A DNA stretch of 64,000 nucleotides from JBGSMF01 sp964651475. Its GTDB lineage: Bacteria > Chloroflexota > Anaerolineae > Fen-1058. A model generated the notes under the pieces. It worked only from the letters and a program-made list of their open reading frames with translations. It was not told where the DNA came from and did no database searches. Made by a program: the position numbers and the translations under genes. The stretch is from NCBI GenBank assembly GCA_964651475.1, contig CAZYXV010000006.1, positions 62,001-126,000 of the forward strand. Reading direction: 5' to 3'. Every line of letters starts with the position of its first letter. The stretch's first letter is position 1. Shown here piece by piece: positions 1 to 9,023 of this stretch.

Positions 1-908
1 AGGTTATATGATGTTTGCACGCGCGGATGATTTAAAAACTGTTCGGGAAATTGAACACACGAGTCGAATGTGATTCCCAATTCCTTGCCAACAACATAAC
101 GAAAGACTGTTCCCATCATCGCGGCGACCTGCGGCCACAGGTCGTGTAACGTCTCCGGGTACAGATCAAGCGCGGGGCGCAGCTTGAAACAGGTGGCGCG
201 TTGGACCATGCCGGCCAGTTGAGACATGTCCGCCGGCAACTCGGCTTGGCGTTGGCTGCTCGCGGCAGCAAAGCGGCGTCCCCGTTCCGCGTAGGAATAG
301 TGGTATTCTTGCCACAACAATAACATGGCCTCGTTGCAGGCCAGGATGAGCTTGTTGATCCACCGGATGGCTTCCAGGCGATTTTGGGGCGAAATGGGGT
401 GAACCCGGTGAGGCAACGCTTCGGCCATGCGGTTGATGAGCAGCCGGATGCCGTCTTGAACTGAAAGCTGGCGTGGATCAATGATTGGCCCTACGCTCAA
501 CAGGTCTTGCCCATAGAGCGTTTGCCCTCCCGCTTTGATTTCGTACATCGAGATGGTTGGTTTGGCGCGTCCCCAGGCCAGGTTTTGCGGCTGATTTGTG
601 CGCAGGCGGCCGGGGCGCATCCAAGAAATGCTTACCTCCAGACCCATTTCTGCCGTCAGTTGGCGCGATAGGGCGGCAAACGCGCCGCGATAAAAAGGCG
701 AAGGCGTGACGACCGCGATCTCGTAATCGCTGAGGAAGGCCAATCTCCCATCGTCGAGCATCACGCTGCCCTCGCCCCGCCCAAAGCTGCCGTAGAGGAT
801 GATGGAGTGCGGTTCCATGCGGGCCCGAATGGCGTTGACGATTTGCGATAAATGCGCCGTGACGGTTTGCTCGACAATGGGATCATCGTGCGCGGTGTAT
901 TTACCCAC
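1..908 (-). CDS. Nucleotidyltransferase-domain protein, 3' end outside window
   Basis: The frame is open from a GTG at 908 to the left edge (about 302 codons), so the C-terminus is missing. Near the N-terminus is GSFGRGEG (about residues 40-47) followed by SDYE (D61, E63), the pattern of the DNA polymerase beta-like nucleotidyltransferase fold, where the GS loop binds nucleotide and the acidic pair binds metal. The rest is helical, with Trp/Tyr-rich segments and no membrane span. GTG 908 is favoured because GGAG lies 5 nt upstream; it overlaps the previous stop by 8 nt, suggesting translational coupling to the phosphodiesterase gene. As the last visible gene of the EPS cluster it may modify a sugar or lipid intermediate, but the substrate cannot be told. 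An upstream in-frame GTG at 914 is the alternative start. Confidence 0.7.
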   Translation of the reverse strand, partial: MGKYTAHDDPIVEQTVTAHLSQIVNAIRARMEPHSIILYGSFGRGEGSVMLDDGRLAFLSDYEIAVVTPSPFYRGAFAALSRQLTAEMGLEVSISWMRPGRLRTNQPQNLAWGRAKPTISMYEIKAGGQTLYGQDLLSVGPIIDPRQLSVQDGIRLLINRMAEALPHRVHPISPQNRLEAIRWINKLILACNEAMLLLWQEYHYSYAERGRRFAAASSQRQAELPADMSQLAGMVQRATCFKLRPALDLYPETLHDLWPQVAAMMGTVFRYVVGKELGITFDSCVQFPEQFLNHPRVQTSYN

Positions 909-2091
909 GTTCACTCCACAAGACCCGTCCATCTACGTAGGCGGGTGCGGGCAAGCCAAGCGAATCGAGTAGTGTAGGCAGTACGTCCACCAACTCGACG
1001 TGCGTGCCTTCGATCAGGGAGCGATTGCTGATAAAGACACCGTCCGAGTCAGCGTAATCGGGCAGATAGCCGTGCATGGATTGTTGCTTGCGCCCGAATC
1101 CCCAGATTGTCTTGGAAAATATCGCTGACCGGTCCAGATAAAAGACCAGGTCGCCGTAGCGATTATCGGGCATGTGGAGATGATAACGGCCATAGTGTTC
1201 ATCGGTCAAGATAAAGCCGCCCTCCAGCTCGCCCAAAATACGCTCGACGGCGGCCCGTTCGCCATCATTGCGGAACCAGAAGCGGGCATAGTTGGCCTCG
1301 ACCAGGTTGATGAAATCGTGAATGTTCCGGCCATGCTGCCGAAAGTGCTGGTGGATGTCTACCCGGCGCTCGACGCGGATGTGGCCGTGGTCAGACCAGA
1401 CAAAAAAATCGAAATCCGGAATACATTGACCGTAAGCCTCAAATTTGGCCTCAACCAGCCGGTCCAGTTCGCGCAAATGGGCGACGGATTCCGGGCTGTC
1501 TTGGCCGTAGGCGTGAGAATAGTGGTCCACGCTGCCCAGGAAAAGATAGGTCCAGGGCCGAATATTCCCAAACTCGTGCTCTCCAATCTGGACAAATTCG
1601 TCGCCGGCGCCCTTGGCCATGCCCACAACCTCGAAAGAGATATTGTGCTGGCGCAGGATGTCGAACGCCGTGGGATATTCTTTCAGATAACCCGGCTCGT
1701 CCCATGCGCGATCCTCGACCACGTTAAAGTAAGGCCAGTACTTGAGCGGCTCGTTGACCATCAGCGGGACGCCGAACCAGGCTGTATTTTTTTCGCGGAA
1801 CATACGCGTATACTTGTGCAAAAAATAGCGGCTGGGCAGGTTGTCCATCAAGCCCAAATAGTTAAATATCCGCGCCCACTTGAAGGGCGTGCCAGCGGGG
1901 TCGTATTTCCAGATGAACCATTGCAGGTGTTTATCGGGGTGAACGCCGCTGTACATGGAGGGGTGGCAGGTGACGGAATGTCCCAGTTCGGATTTCATCC
2001 GCCGCTTGTGAGCAAACGAATTTAGAAAGGGCATGTGGCTCAGGCTGTCTGGCTTGAGCGCGTCGAAGAAAATGGATAAAACTGGTTTCAT
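901..2091 (-). CDS. AlkP-superfamily phosphodiesterase/sulfatase-like protein
   Basis: About 396 residues. The N-terminus carries a metal-binding Asp in SIFFDALKPDS, and TCHPSMYSGVHP resembles the nucleophile region of type I phosphodiesterase/nucleotide pyrophosphatases. Downstream are DHYSHAYG and WSDHGH, typical metal-ligand Asp/His motifs of the alkaline-phosphatase fold. No signal peptide or membrane helix is visible, so it is probably cytoplasmic or peripheral. ATG 2091 gives a four-base ATGA overlap with the upstream glycosyltransferase gene; a GTG at 2097 is also possible. In an EPS cluster, relatives of this fold hydrolyse phosphodiesters or transfer phosphate-linked groups to glycans. 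The exact substrate is unknown. Confidence 0.8.
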   Translation of the reverse strand: MKPVLSIFFDALKPDSLSHMPFLNSFAHKRRMKSELGHSVTCHPSMYSGVHPDKHLQWFIWKYDPAGTPFKWARIFNYLGLMDNLPSRYFLHKYTRMFREKNTAWFGVPLMVNEPLKYWPYFNVVEDRAWDEPGYLKEYPTAFDILRQHNISFEVVGMAKGAGDEFVQIGEHEFGNIRPWTYLFLGSVDHYSHAYGQDSPESVAHLRELDRLVEAKFEAYGQCIPDFDFFVWSDHGHIRVERRVDIHQHFRQHGRNIHDFINLVEANYARFWFRNDGERAAVERILGELEGGFILTDEHYGRYHLHMPDNRYGDLVFYLDRSAIFSKTIWGFGRKQQSMHGYLPDYADSDGVFISNRSLIEGTHVELVDVLPTLLDSLGLPAPAYVDGRVLWSERG

Positions 2092-3611
2092 TGGCACTTT
2101 TCGTATAAAATACTGTCAATCTTGGCAAAATTCGCCGTGTATATTGTTCGACAATGCTCGTCGAGATAGCGCTTTACCTCGCCGTTTGGATCCACGTACT
2201 CTGTGACGGCCAAGACCAACCATATTCTGGAATGTTCTTGTATGGCGGCTTGAATCACGGCAGGCGCGTCGCGCACGTCGCTGATTTGAGACAGGCCGGT
2301 ATCAATCGAGAGTTGCCGGTCTGCTACATAGTATTTAAAAGGCTTGTAGATGTAATATGCGTGCGGAATCACCACATCGCCAGGCTGTGACCTGCTCAAA
2401 ACGTAATCCGCCACCCCGCGCCAATCTTCTGACTCTTTGTGATATACGTTTATCGTGGCGGCTACAAGCGACAAGATGGCAAGCGCGGCGACAATGCCTG
2501 ATTTAATCCGCCATGTGGTCCTGATGCGCTCGATGCCCCTGGCAACCAGAATGTAATAAGCTGGAAGGCCCCACAGGGCTAACCTTGTGGAGTGCGGCCT
2601 GGCCTCCATCAGGACCAGAGCACCCAGCGCCGCAAAAAACAGATAGATTAAACACAAGCTGACCTGGTTGGTCCGTCCCCTATATTTACCTTTTACCTGG
2701 TGATTGGCTTCTGGCGCGAACACGCCCCACACCACGAAAATAAGAAATCCGCCCAGCCCTGCCACGATCACCCATAACGGAAGATCACCTCCGTATTGGC
2801 CCAGACTAAATACGGCGAACAATCGCGCCGGCAGTTCGAGCGGCAAGGTACGGTAACTGGCCGTTTTGTACCCTGCCCCAACATTCCCAATGTGGCGCAG
2901 CAAAAAGATCACCCACGGTACAAACAACGCCAAAACGCAGAACTGCGTCACTGCCCAGCCCAGCAAACGCTTTATACCGCCGGGCCGTTTCCACAGCCAG
3001 AGCAATGCGGCGACGTTGTGCACCGCCAGTACAAAGACCGTGATATAGTGAGTGTACAAGTTCAGCGCCGTACACAAAACGTAAACCGCTCCCCAGCCCC
3101 AGGCGCCTGTCTTTAAAAAGCGGAGCATACAGTATACCGATATCAGGGTTAAGAGTGTGATTAGGGCGAACATGCGCGCTTGTTGAGAATAGTCTATGTG
3201 GAGCGGCGAGATGGCAAGAAGCAATGCGCTCAAAAGCCCCACATTTCCACTGAATAAAGCCCGCGCCAGCCAATATGTTATCAAGATTGACAATACTCCC
3301 GCCAGCGCCGAATAGAGACGGATGATGAATTCGCTCCGTCCTACCTTCATCCACAAATGCAGCGAGAGATAATAAAATGGTGGGTTAGCCGATTCATATT
3401 TATTCCACTCGCGAGCCATTTGTTGCCACATCCGCCATCCAATGGCATTGGACGGGCTGGTCATGATTTTAGCCACGCGCGGGACCAGCTTATCAGCGAA
3501 AAAGACGCTTGATGCCTCGTCAAGCCCCAAGCTTTTATCTCCCAGGCGATAGAGCCTTAATCCCATGCCGAGCAAAATGATCAACAGCACGAAGAGGGTA
3601 TGTCGTTTCAT
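2088..3611 (-). CDS. GT39/ArnT-like membrane glycosyltransferase (GT-C fold)
   Basis: A 507-residue polytopic membrane protein. It begins with a hydrophobic helix, then RLGDKSLGLDEA, the Asp-Glu loop that in the PMT/ArnT family forms the active site of polyprenyl-phosphate-sugar-dependent transferases. About ten further hydrophobic segments follow, then a soluble C-terminal domain of about 120 residues after YHKESEDWRG. Family members transfer a sugar from a lipid carrier on the outer face of the membrane. The gene overlaps the next gene by ATGA and follows the beta-helix gene after a 45 bp gap. A role in decorating EPS or a cell-surface protein is inferred. Confidence 0.85.
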   Translation of the reverse strand: MKRHTLFVLLIILLGMGLRLYRLGDKSLGLDEASSVFFADKLVPRVAKIMTSPSNAIGWRMWQQMAREWNKYESANPPFYYLSLHLWMKVGRSEFIIRLYSALAGVLSILITYWLARALFSGNVGLLSALLLAISPLHIDYSQQARMFALITLLTLISVYCMLRFLKTGAWGWGAVYVLCTALNLYTHYITVFVLAVHNVAALLWLWKRPGGIKRLLGWAVTQFCVLALFVPWVIFLLRHIGNVGAGYKTASYRTLPLELPARLFAVFSLGQYGGDLPLWVIVAGLGGFLIFVVWGVFAPEANHQVKGKYRGRTNQVSLCLIYLFFAALGALVLMEARPHSTRLALWGLPAYYILVARGIERIRTTWRIKSGIVAALAILSLVAATINVYHKESEDWRGVADYVLSRSQPGDVVIPHAYYIYKPFKYYVADRQLSIDTGLSQISDVRDAPAVIQAAIQEHSRIWLVLAVTEYVDPNGEVKRYLDEHCRTIYTANFAKIDSILYEKCQ

Positions 3612-3656
3612 GAACCGTCCTTCAATGCTGTGTTCTCTCTGTGAAATCGAGCTTCA

Positions 3657-5456
3657 TCAAGGCAGATCTTGCACCCAGACCACACGGATGGCATCAGCGA
3701 CAATATCCCGCCCGGACGAAACATCATCTGATACCACCACCGATCCCCGATCCTGGAAAGCGTAAAGACCCAACAGGTTCCACTGTCCGCCATTGGTTTG
3801 CTGATTTACTCTCACTATGGTCGTCCCATTCAAATGATGGATTGTATAGGGCACGTCGGTGGGTCTCCAACTTCCTTCCCACCACCAGGCATATACTTGA
3901 TATCTTCCAGGTCGAGGAATAGTAAATGCCCAAGTCGCGGTATCTTGACCATCGCTTATTTCTCTATTGTAATAATGGGTAGCGCCGTAATGTTGCCCTC
4001 CCACTTTGGTGTATCGTTGCCATGCGTCTTGAGAGAACCGGGTGGAAAAGCCAGGATCTTCATTGTCAATGATATGCTCGTTTGGATCGGGGGTGGGTGT
4101 GATGATTGGAGTGGGACGGTGTTCGAAAGCGCCTTGATCCACGCCCGTGCTGTAAGGGACGGGCTGATTGTCGAAATCCAGTGTGTATCCAAGATCAAGC
4201 CCTGCATCAATTGCCAGGCTTTCGGGAAGCAGATGAAAATCTTGCTTGGCCAGGTTGGCGAAAAGAGGATTGGCGATTTGTTCCGTCGAGTCTAGCGCAA
4301 AGCCCAAATCAGTATTATTAAGGTAATAGAGATTGTAGCCGCGAGCAAAGCCGGCCTTGTTGGAAACGAACTTGAATTCATCAATATAGAATATATTGTT
4401 GCGAGCGACGAAGGTGTCCTGGGTTGGATCTCCTCCGAAAGCGAGGACTGCCCAGCCCGGCTCGCTGCTGCTTGCCATCTCGACGAGAGTATTGTTTTCC
4501 AGGCGAAAGTTGGTCACGGTGCTTGCAAATTGGCCGCTCAGATGAATATGTGAGAATCTGCCGTTGTTGACAGAAACATTATAGGCCACAGTGGTGTCTT
4601 TGACCACGCCGCCGCCGACTTCGAGGAACCCGGCATTCCCGGTCGCCCAGTTGTGGTGAACGTGATTGCCGCTCGCGTTTCCCCACCATTCAAACGCGCC
4701 GCCGTCCATGCCGTAATCATAACTGGGGGCAATACAATTCTCCAGTCTGTTATGAGAGATTTCATTGTAAGAGTTGTATAGCTTGACCCCAACCGCGCCG
4801 AAATCATCGTCGCCGCCTGGGGTGTTCCTGATCATATTAAGAGCGTGCACGTAATTGCGCGTCACCAGGTTATACTGGCCGGCGATGATAATACCTGTGC
4901 CAACCTGGGTCGCTTCGACGTCCCTGATGACGTTGTGATCCGAGCCGTGCGATATATATATGCCGCCTTCGTGTGCGTCTCGCACGAGCACCCCTTCGAC
5001 GATGACCCAGTCGGCGTTAATCTTGATTGCACTGGTCCGGTTATCCGGGCTGCCTGGGTTGCGAAAGATTGGCTTATCGCCAGTGCCGTAGGCGGTAAAG
5101 ACAATGGGAGCGTTTTCTGTTCCAGAGTCGTCAATCACCAGCCCGCCGGTCCAGGTTGACCCGCGCTTAAAGTAAATAGTGCTCTTAGGCGGAAAATTCG
5201 TCGCGTGAACTCGCGCGAGAGTTCGCCACGCGGCGTCTTCAGACGTCCCGGAATTGCTATCGGAACCATTGACGCTGTCTACATAGTAGCAATTGCACCA
5301 TCGTGATATATAAGGAAGATAGATATACTGCGTTTCTTGCGCCGACCGGGGACCGTTGGTTCCAAGATCGGCATTCATACTTGCCAGGTGGGGCATAGTC
5401 AAAAGGAGCAATGTGAACGCAACTATTAATCCCACATACGCGAACAGCTTACTCAT
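3657..5456 (-). CDS. Secreted right-handed beta-helix protein with golvesin-like C-terminal domain
   Basis: A 599-residue protein. An N-terminal hydrophobic segment (about residues 5-24) looks like a signal peptide or anchor. After a Cys-containing linker comes DSVNGSDSNSGTSEDAAW, the usual entrance to pectate-lyase-like parallel beta-helix domains. Repeated Asn-rich coils follow, such as GGIYISHGSDHNVIRDV and NGRFSHIHLSG, to about residue 440. A Pro/Thr linker then leads to a C-terminal domain from about residue 465, rich in Trp and Tyr (GRYQVYAWWWEGSW), resembling the golvesin/xanthan-lyase accessory module. Embedded in the EPS cluster, it may be a polysaccharide lyase, epimerase or binding protein; no catalytic triad could be assigned. 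ATG 5456 follows a GAGATGGG stretch. Confidence 0.8.
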   Translation of the reverse strand: MSKLFAYVGLIVAFTLLLLTMPHLASMNADLGTNGPRSAQETQYIYLPYISRWCNCYYVDSVNGSDSNSGTSEDAAWRTLARVHATNFPPKSTIYFKRGSTWTGGLVIDDSGTENAPIVFTAYGTGDKPIFRNPGSPDNRTSAIKINADWVIVEGVLVRDAHEGGIYISHGSDHNVIRDVEATQVGTGIIIAGQYNLVTRNYVHALNMIRNTPGGDDDFGAVGVKLYNSYNEISHNRLENCIAPSYDYGMDGGAFEWWGNASGNHVHHNWATGNAGFLEVGGGVVKDTTVAYNVSVNNGRFSHIHLSGQFASTVTNFRLENNTLVEMASSSEPGWAVLAFGGDPTQDTFVARNNIFYIDEFKFVSNKAGFARGYNLYYLNNTDLGFALDSTEQIANPLFANLAKQDFHLLPESLAIDAGLDLGYTLDFDNQPVPYSTGVDQGAFEHRPTPIITPTPDPNEHIIDNEDPGFSTRFSQDAWQRYTKVGGQHYGATHYYNREISDGQDTATWAFTIPRPGRYQVYAWWWEGSWRPTDVPYTIHHLNGTTIVRVNQQTNGGQWNLLGLYAFQDRGSVVVSDDVSSGRDIVADAIRVVWVQDLP

Positions 5457-5484
5457 CGTCGTCCCATCTCATTTCTTTTGCAGG

Positions 5485-6561
5485 CTATTTTCCGAGCGCC
5501 GCTTGATAGACTTGCATAGTTTGCTGGGCTATAGTCGCCCATGATAACTCAAACCTGCATTTCTTCAAAGCGTATTCTCCCATCCGGGAGCGAGTTTGGC
5601 GATTTTGGAGCAGGCTGATGATGGCCTGGGCGAGGGCGGTGCTGTCGCAGGGTGGGACTAACAGGCCAGTCTGTCCGTGATCCACTACTTCCGGGATGCC
5701 GCCGACCGCGCTGGCTACGACTGGCTTGCCAAATGCATACGCGAGGGGGATGACGCCGCTTTGAGAGGCCTCTGTATAGGGCAGCGCGACGAGGCTGGCT
5801 TGTTGGAAAAGGCGCGGCACGTCTGCGTGCGGAATGTATTCGTTGAGCATGAGAAACCGTTCCGGGTGTACCATCTGCGCCTGGTATCTCTCAAGGTCTT
5901 CTCCCCGACCGGCGATGACAAAACGAGCATTCGGGCAGGCTGCGCTAATGGCTGGTTCGGCTGCAATGAGATAATCCAGCCCCTTGTAAGGCCAGATGCG
6001 CCCAAAGAAAAGAACCGTTCCTTCTTCTTCGGGCCAAACCCCATCGTTCCAGCGCCGGTAAATGGAAAACTCGCCATGGGGTATCGGCACAACCCGCTCT
6101 GGAGAGAGCTTGTGTCTTTCCACAAGCACCTTTCTTGGCGCCTCGCCGTGCGTGATCAAGCGCCGGGAATACTGAATGGGCAAATCGCGCACAAACTGGG
6201 GAATGTTGCGCTGCGAGCGGTCGCCGGCGTGCATCACCGGATCGTGGATTGTGGTTACCAGGCATGTAGGGCGCCAGATCATCAGCCCAGCGTTGAACCA
6301 GGGATTGACTGCCAGCAGATGAATCATGTCGGGGTGGAGGCGATCAATCGTTTGCCACATCTGGCTCAGCATTTTGAGGTTGGCCGGCGAGCGCAGGCGG
6401 GGTTTTTCAAAATAGCACAGGTTTACCTCGGTCGAGAGGGCACCTGCCATACTCTCAAAATCAGTTGGTGTCAGCAGGCTCACTTGTGCGTGTGCAGTCA
6501 GGGCGTTGGCCAGACAGAGTGTGTATTCGAAAAAGTTAAAGTCAACCAGTGTGACGTGCAT
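5485..6561 (-). CDS. GT4-family glycosyltransferase
   Basis: 358 residues with GT-B architecture. The N-terminal Rossmann half starts MHVTLVDFNFFEYT. The C-terminal donor-binding half contains VLFFGRIWPYKGLDYLI and the E-x7-E-like segment EASQSGVIPLAYAFGKP, followed by ASAVGGIPEVV. These are the standard GT4 nucleotide-sugar-binding features for retaining transfer from an NDP-sugar to an undecaprenyl-linked EPS repeat unit at the cytoplasmic membrane face. The 5' end overlaps the preceding GT4 gene by 20 bp, fitting an operon. Donor and acceptor sugars cannot be predicted. Confidence 0.88.
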   Translation of the reverse strand: MHVTLVDFNFFEYTLCLANALTAHAQVSLLTPTDFESMAGALSTEVNLCYFEKPRLRSPANLKMLSQMWQTIDRLHPDMIHLLAVNPWFNAGLMIWRPTCLVTTIHDPVMHAGDRSQRNIPQFVRDLPIQYSRRLITHGEAPRKVLVERHKLSPERVVPIPHGEFSIYRRWNDGVWPEEEGTVLFFGRIWPYKGLDYLIAAEPAISAACPNARFVIAGRGEDLERYQAQMVHPERFLMLNEYIPHADVPRLFQQASLVALPYTEASQSGVIPLAYAFGKPVVASAVGGIPEVVDHGQTGLLVPPCDSTALAQAIISLLQNRQTRSRMGEYALKKCRFELSWATIAQQTMQVYQAALGK

Positions 6562-7759
6562 CTTGAAACGCCTGTATCAATTGTCGCCCCGTAACGCGCC
6601 AATCGTAGACCTGTTCGATCTGTCGCCGTCCGTTTTCGGCAATCCGTTCCCACAGCGCGGGATCGGTCATCATCCGTACTGTTTGGGCCGCAAAGTCGGC
6701 AGCCGTGTCGGCGATCAGAATGTTTTGATCGTGGGTTACCTGCAATCCTTCACACCCTAACGTGGTGGAGACAACCGGCCGGCCCAGCGCCAGGGATTCC
6801 AGGATTTTGACCCGGATGCCGCTGCCGGCGTGCAGTGGCACCAGGTTGAGGCAAGATTGCTCGTAATAGGGTTGGACGCTGTCTACGTATCCCGTCACGG
6901 TGATTCCATCTATTTGTTGGCCCAGACGCGCGATATCTTGTGGGGGGGCCGAGCCGATGATGTACAGGTGCGCATCGGGGATTTGGCGCTTGATCAGGGG
7001 AAAAACCGCGCGCGCCAGGAAGCGGACCGCGTCAACGTTGGGCTGGTAATACAGTGAGCCGACGAACATCAGGTGGCGGAACCCGGCCGGCTTGCCTAAC
7101 GGTGTAACCATGTCGGTATTCATACCGGTAGGTACGGCTACGATGTCGGCCTGCGGAAGCTCTTTGAGCAGTGTAGCGCGGTCGAACTCGGATACGACGA
7201 TGGTTCTATCGTAGCGCCGGATATATTTCAGCGTGGTGTGCTTTTGAAACAGCCAGTCGCGGAACAATTCTAGTTTTTGTTTCAAATCCCGCTCGGTCGT
7301 CATCATGCGCCACCATTGAACGTAAGGGACGTTGTGGAGGGCCAGAATGGTTTTGCATTTGCCCTGGGTCGAGATGGCGTCTATGTAAGGCCCCATATAG
7401 ACGTGATGAACGTCCACCACGTCAAAGTGTTCGGTGGCCGTGGCGTGATGCAGCGCCTCCGCCAGTTCCTCGTGATAATAGGTGAGATGACCGATGGGAT
7501 CGCCGCCGCGAATGTAGCGTAACAGGTGAGGCAAGTATTTGATCTTGGACCGTTTTTGCCAGGGGATGGGTCTGACCTCGGTGCAATACTCTCCCACCAG
7601 TTTTTGAGCATCTTCGGCTTGTCCGGAGCCAGGGCGCACCGGGCACATGAGCACGACCTCGTGTTCCTTAGAGGCGTAGCGCATTTGATTCGAGACCCGT
7701 ATCTTGGCTCCAGCGTTGGGAGGATATGGAACGTAACTGGTTAACACGAGAATGCGCAT
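6542..7759 (-). CDS. GT4-family glycosyltransferase
   Basis: 405 residues, GT-B fold. The N-terminus MRILVLTSYVPYPPNAGAK is the typical start of GT4 enzymes acting on EPS intermediates. The second half has RHLMFVGSLYYQPNVDAVRF and HAGSGIRVKILESLALGRPV, the donor-site loop with the conserved Lys and Glu, then STTLGCEGL. It lies 5 bp downstream of the next GT4 gene and overlaps the following one by 20 bp. The role is addition of one sugar to the lipid-linked repeat unit; specificity is unknown. Confidence 0.88.
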   Translation of the reverse strand: MRILVLTSYVPYPPNAGAKIRVSNQMRYASKEHEVVLMCPVRPGSGQAEDAQKLVGEYCTEVRPIPWQKRSKIKYLPHLLRYIRGGDPIGHLTYYHEELAEALHHATATEHFDVVDVHHVYMGPYIDAISTQGKCKTILALHNVPYVQWWRMMTTERDLKQKLELFRDWLFQKHTTLKYIRRYDRTIVVSEFDRATLLKELPQADIVAVPTGMNTDMVTPLGKPAGFRHLMFVGSLYYQPNVDAVRFLARAVFPLIKRQIPDAHLYIIGSAPPQDIARLGQQIDGITVTGYVDSVQPYYEQSCLNLVPLHAGSGIRVKILESLALGRPVVSTTLGCEGLQVTHDQNILIADTAADFAAQTVRMMTDPALWERIAENGRRQIEQVYDWRVTGRQLIQAFQDARHTG

Positions 7760-7764
7760 GTAAT

Positions 7765-9021
7765 TTACCTGCCTCGAGTGTTATGATGATGCTCAATCAG
7801 TGCCTGTTCGAGATATGCTTCAACTTGATCGCATACCTTGTCGAGCGCATACCGTTCACGAACGGTCGCAATCGCGGCGCGGCGGATGCGGTCGCGCAAG
7901 TCGTCATCCTGCATCAGGTTGACCACTGCCAGCGCCATGGCGCGCGGATCTTCCGGCGGCACCAGGATGCCATTGCGCCCGTGAACGATGTGTTCGGCCG
8001 GGCCGCCCCGCTCGCTGGCGATGACACAGGTGCCTTGCGCCATCGCTTCGATAGTGATGCCCCCAAATGGTTCAACCCAGACGGAAGGAATCAACACTGC
8101 ATCGTAATGCTTATACGAGTCTATCAGTTCCTCTTGCGAGACTTTGCCAACGAAACGGATGGCTTGCTGTAACCCCAGGGACGAGGCCAGTCCATAAAGA
8201 GATTGCATATAGGCGGGCGTTCCATCGCCGACGATGTCCAACTGGGCGGGTTTGCCCAATTCGCCCGCCATCGGGTGATTTAACAGGGCAATGGTTTGGA
8301 TTGCCAGATGGATGCCCTTGGCCTCGCTCAGCCGCCCGGCGCAAAGGAACTGGTAGGTGGAACGCGGCGATATTGGACAGGGCGTATCCAGTATAAAATG
8401 CGCGGGCAGTCCTCGCGGAATGACCTCGATGTGTTCCGGTGAAAAGCCGGATGCAATGTATTGCTGTTTTAATATAGTGCTGTTAACAAGGATGTGCGTA
8501 AAGCGGGACGTATCGAAGGATTTGATCCCTTGCACCCATAACCGGTATGTTCGCTTGCGCCAGTCGGATTCCTGAACAAGTTCCTGGTGGCGTTGCAGTA
8601 ACCAGTAATCACCTAGATCGAACACGACGGGAACTCCAAGCTCCTGAACCGCCGCGAGGGGAGCTAGAGAGAGGTGCCCCATATTCCACACATAGACTAT
8701 ATCCGGGCGCCAAGCCTGCAACAAGTGGCGAGTGACGTCATAGTCAACGCGCCCCGTAAGCGCCCATTGGACATGTTGCCATCGCTGATAAAGAGCTTGA
8801 TGGCTGGCCGGTTCCCGTATGTGCAACAAACGATGCACGTTGCCGGTGGTCTGCCTCTTGGGCGCTTGCCAATCACTGGTCAATACTTGAACGTCGTACC
8901 CTCGTTCTTTTAGCCCGTCCGCGACTGATTTGCAGCGCAGATCATAGCCGCCCTGAAAGTAGGGGGGATAGCGATTGGATATGATCAAGATTTTTTGTGG
9001 CTTTATTGGTGGCGTTGCCAT
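7765..9021 (-). CDS. GT4-family glycosyltransferase
   Basis: 418 residues from ATG 9021. That start is chosen because it lies 2 nt past the flippase stop and directly precedes the first beta strand (KILIISNRYPPYFQGGYD); a longer frame to 9066 would overlap the flippase gene. GT-B signatures are the N-terminal glycine-rich loop FQGGYDLR, the donor-site FLCAGRLSEAKG, and VEPFGGITIEAMAQGTCV with the paired Glu of GT4, followed by ERGGPAEHIV. It is a cytoplasmic retaining glycosyltransferase in EPS repeat-unit assembly. It sits in a tight run with two other GT4 genes, suggesting sequential addition of sugars. Confidence 0.88.
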   Translation of the reverse strand: MATPPIKPQKILIISNRYPPYFQGGYDLRCKSVADGLKERGYDVQVLTSDWQAPKRQTTGNVHRLLHIREPASHQALYQRWQHVQWALTGRVDYDVTRHLLQAWRPDIVYVWNMGHLSLAPLAAVQELGVPVVFDLGDYWLLQRHQELVQESDWRKRTYRLWVQGIKSFDTSRFTHILVNSTILKQQYIASGFSPEHIEVIPRGLPAHFILDTPCPISPRSTYQFLCAGRLSEAKGIHLAIQTIALLNHPMAGELGKPAQLDIVGDGTPAYMQSLYGLASSLGLQQAIRFVGKVSQEELIDSYKHYDAVLIPSVWVEPFGGITIEAMAQGTCVIASERGGPAEHIVHGRNGILVPPEDPRAMALAVVNLMQDDDLRDRIRRAAIATVRERYALDKVCDQVEAYLEQALIEHHHNTRGR

Positions 9022-9023
9022 TG

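Noticed and set aside
1174..2025. Plus-strand 283-residue frame opposite the phosphodiesterase gene
   Set aside because: Antisense shadow; the minus-strand gene has conserved metal motifs and operon overlaps.
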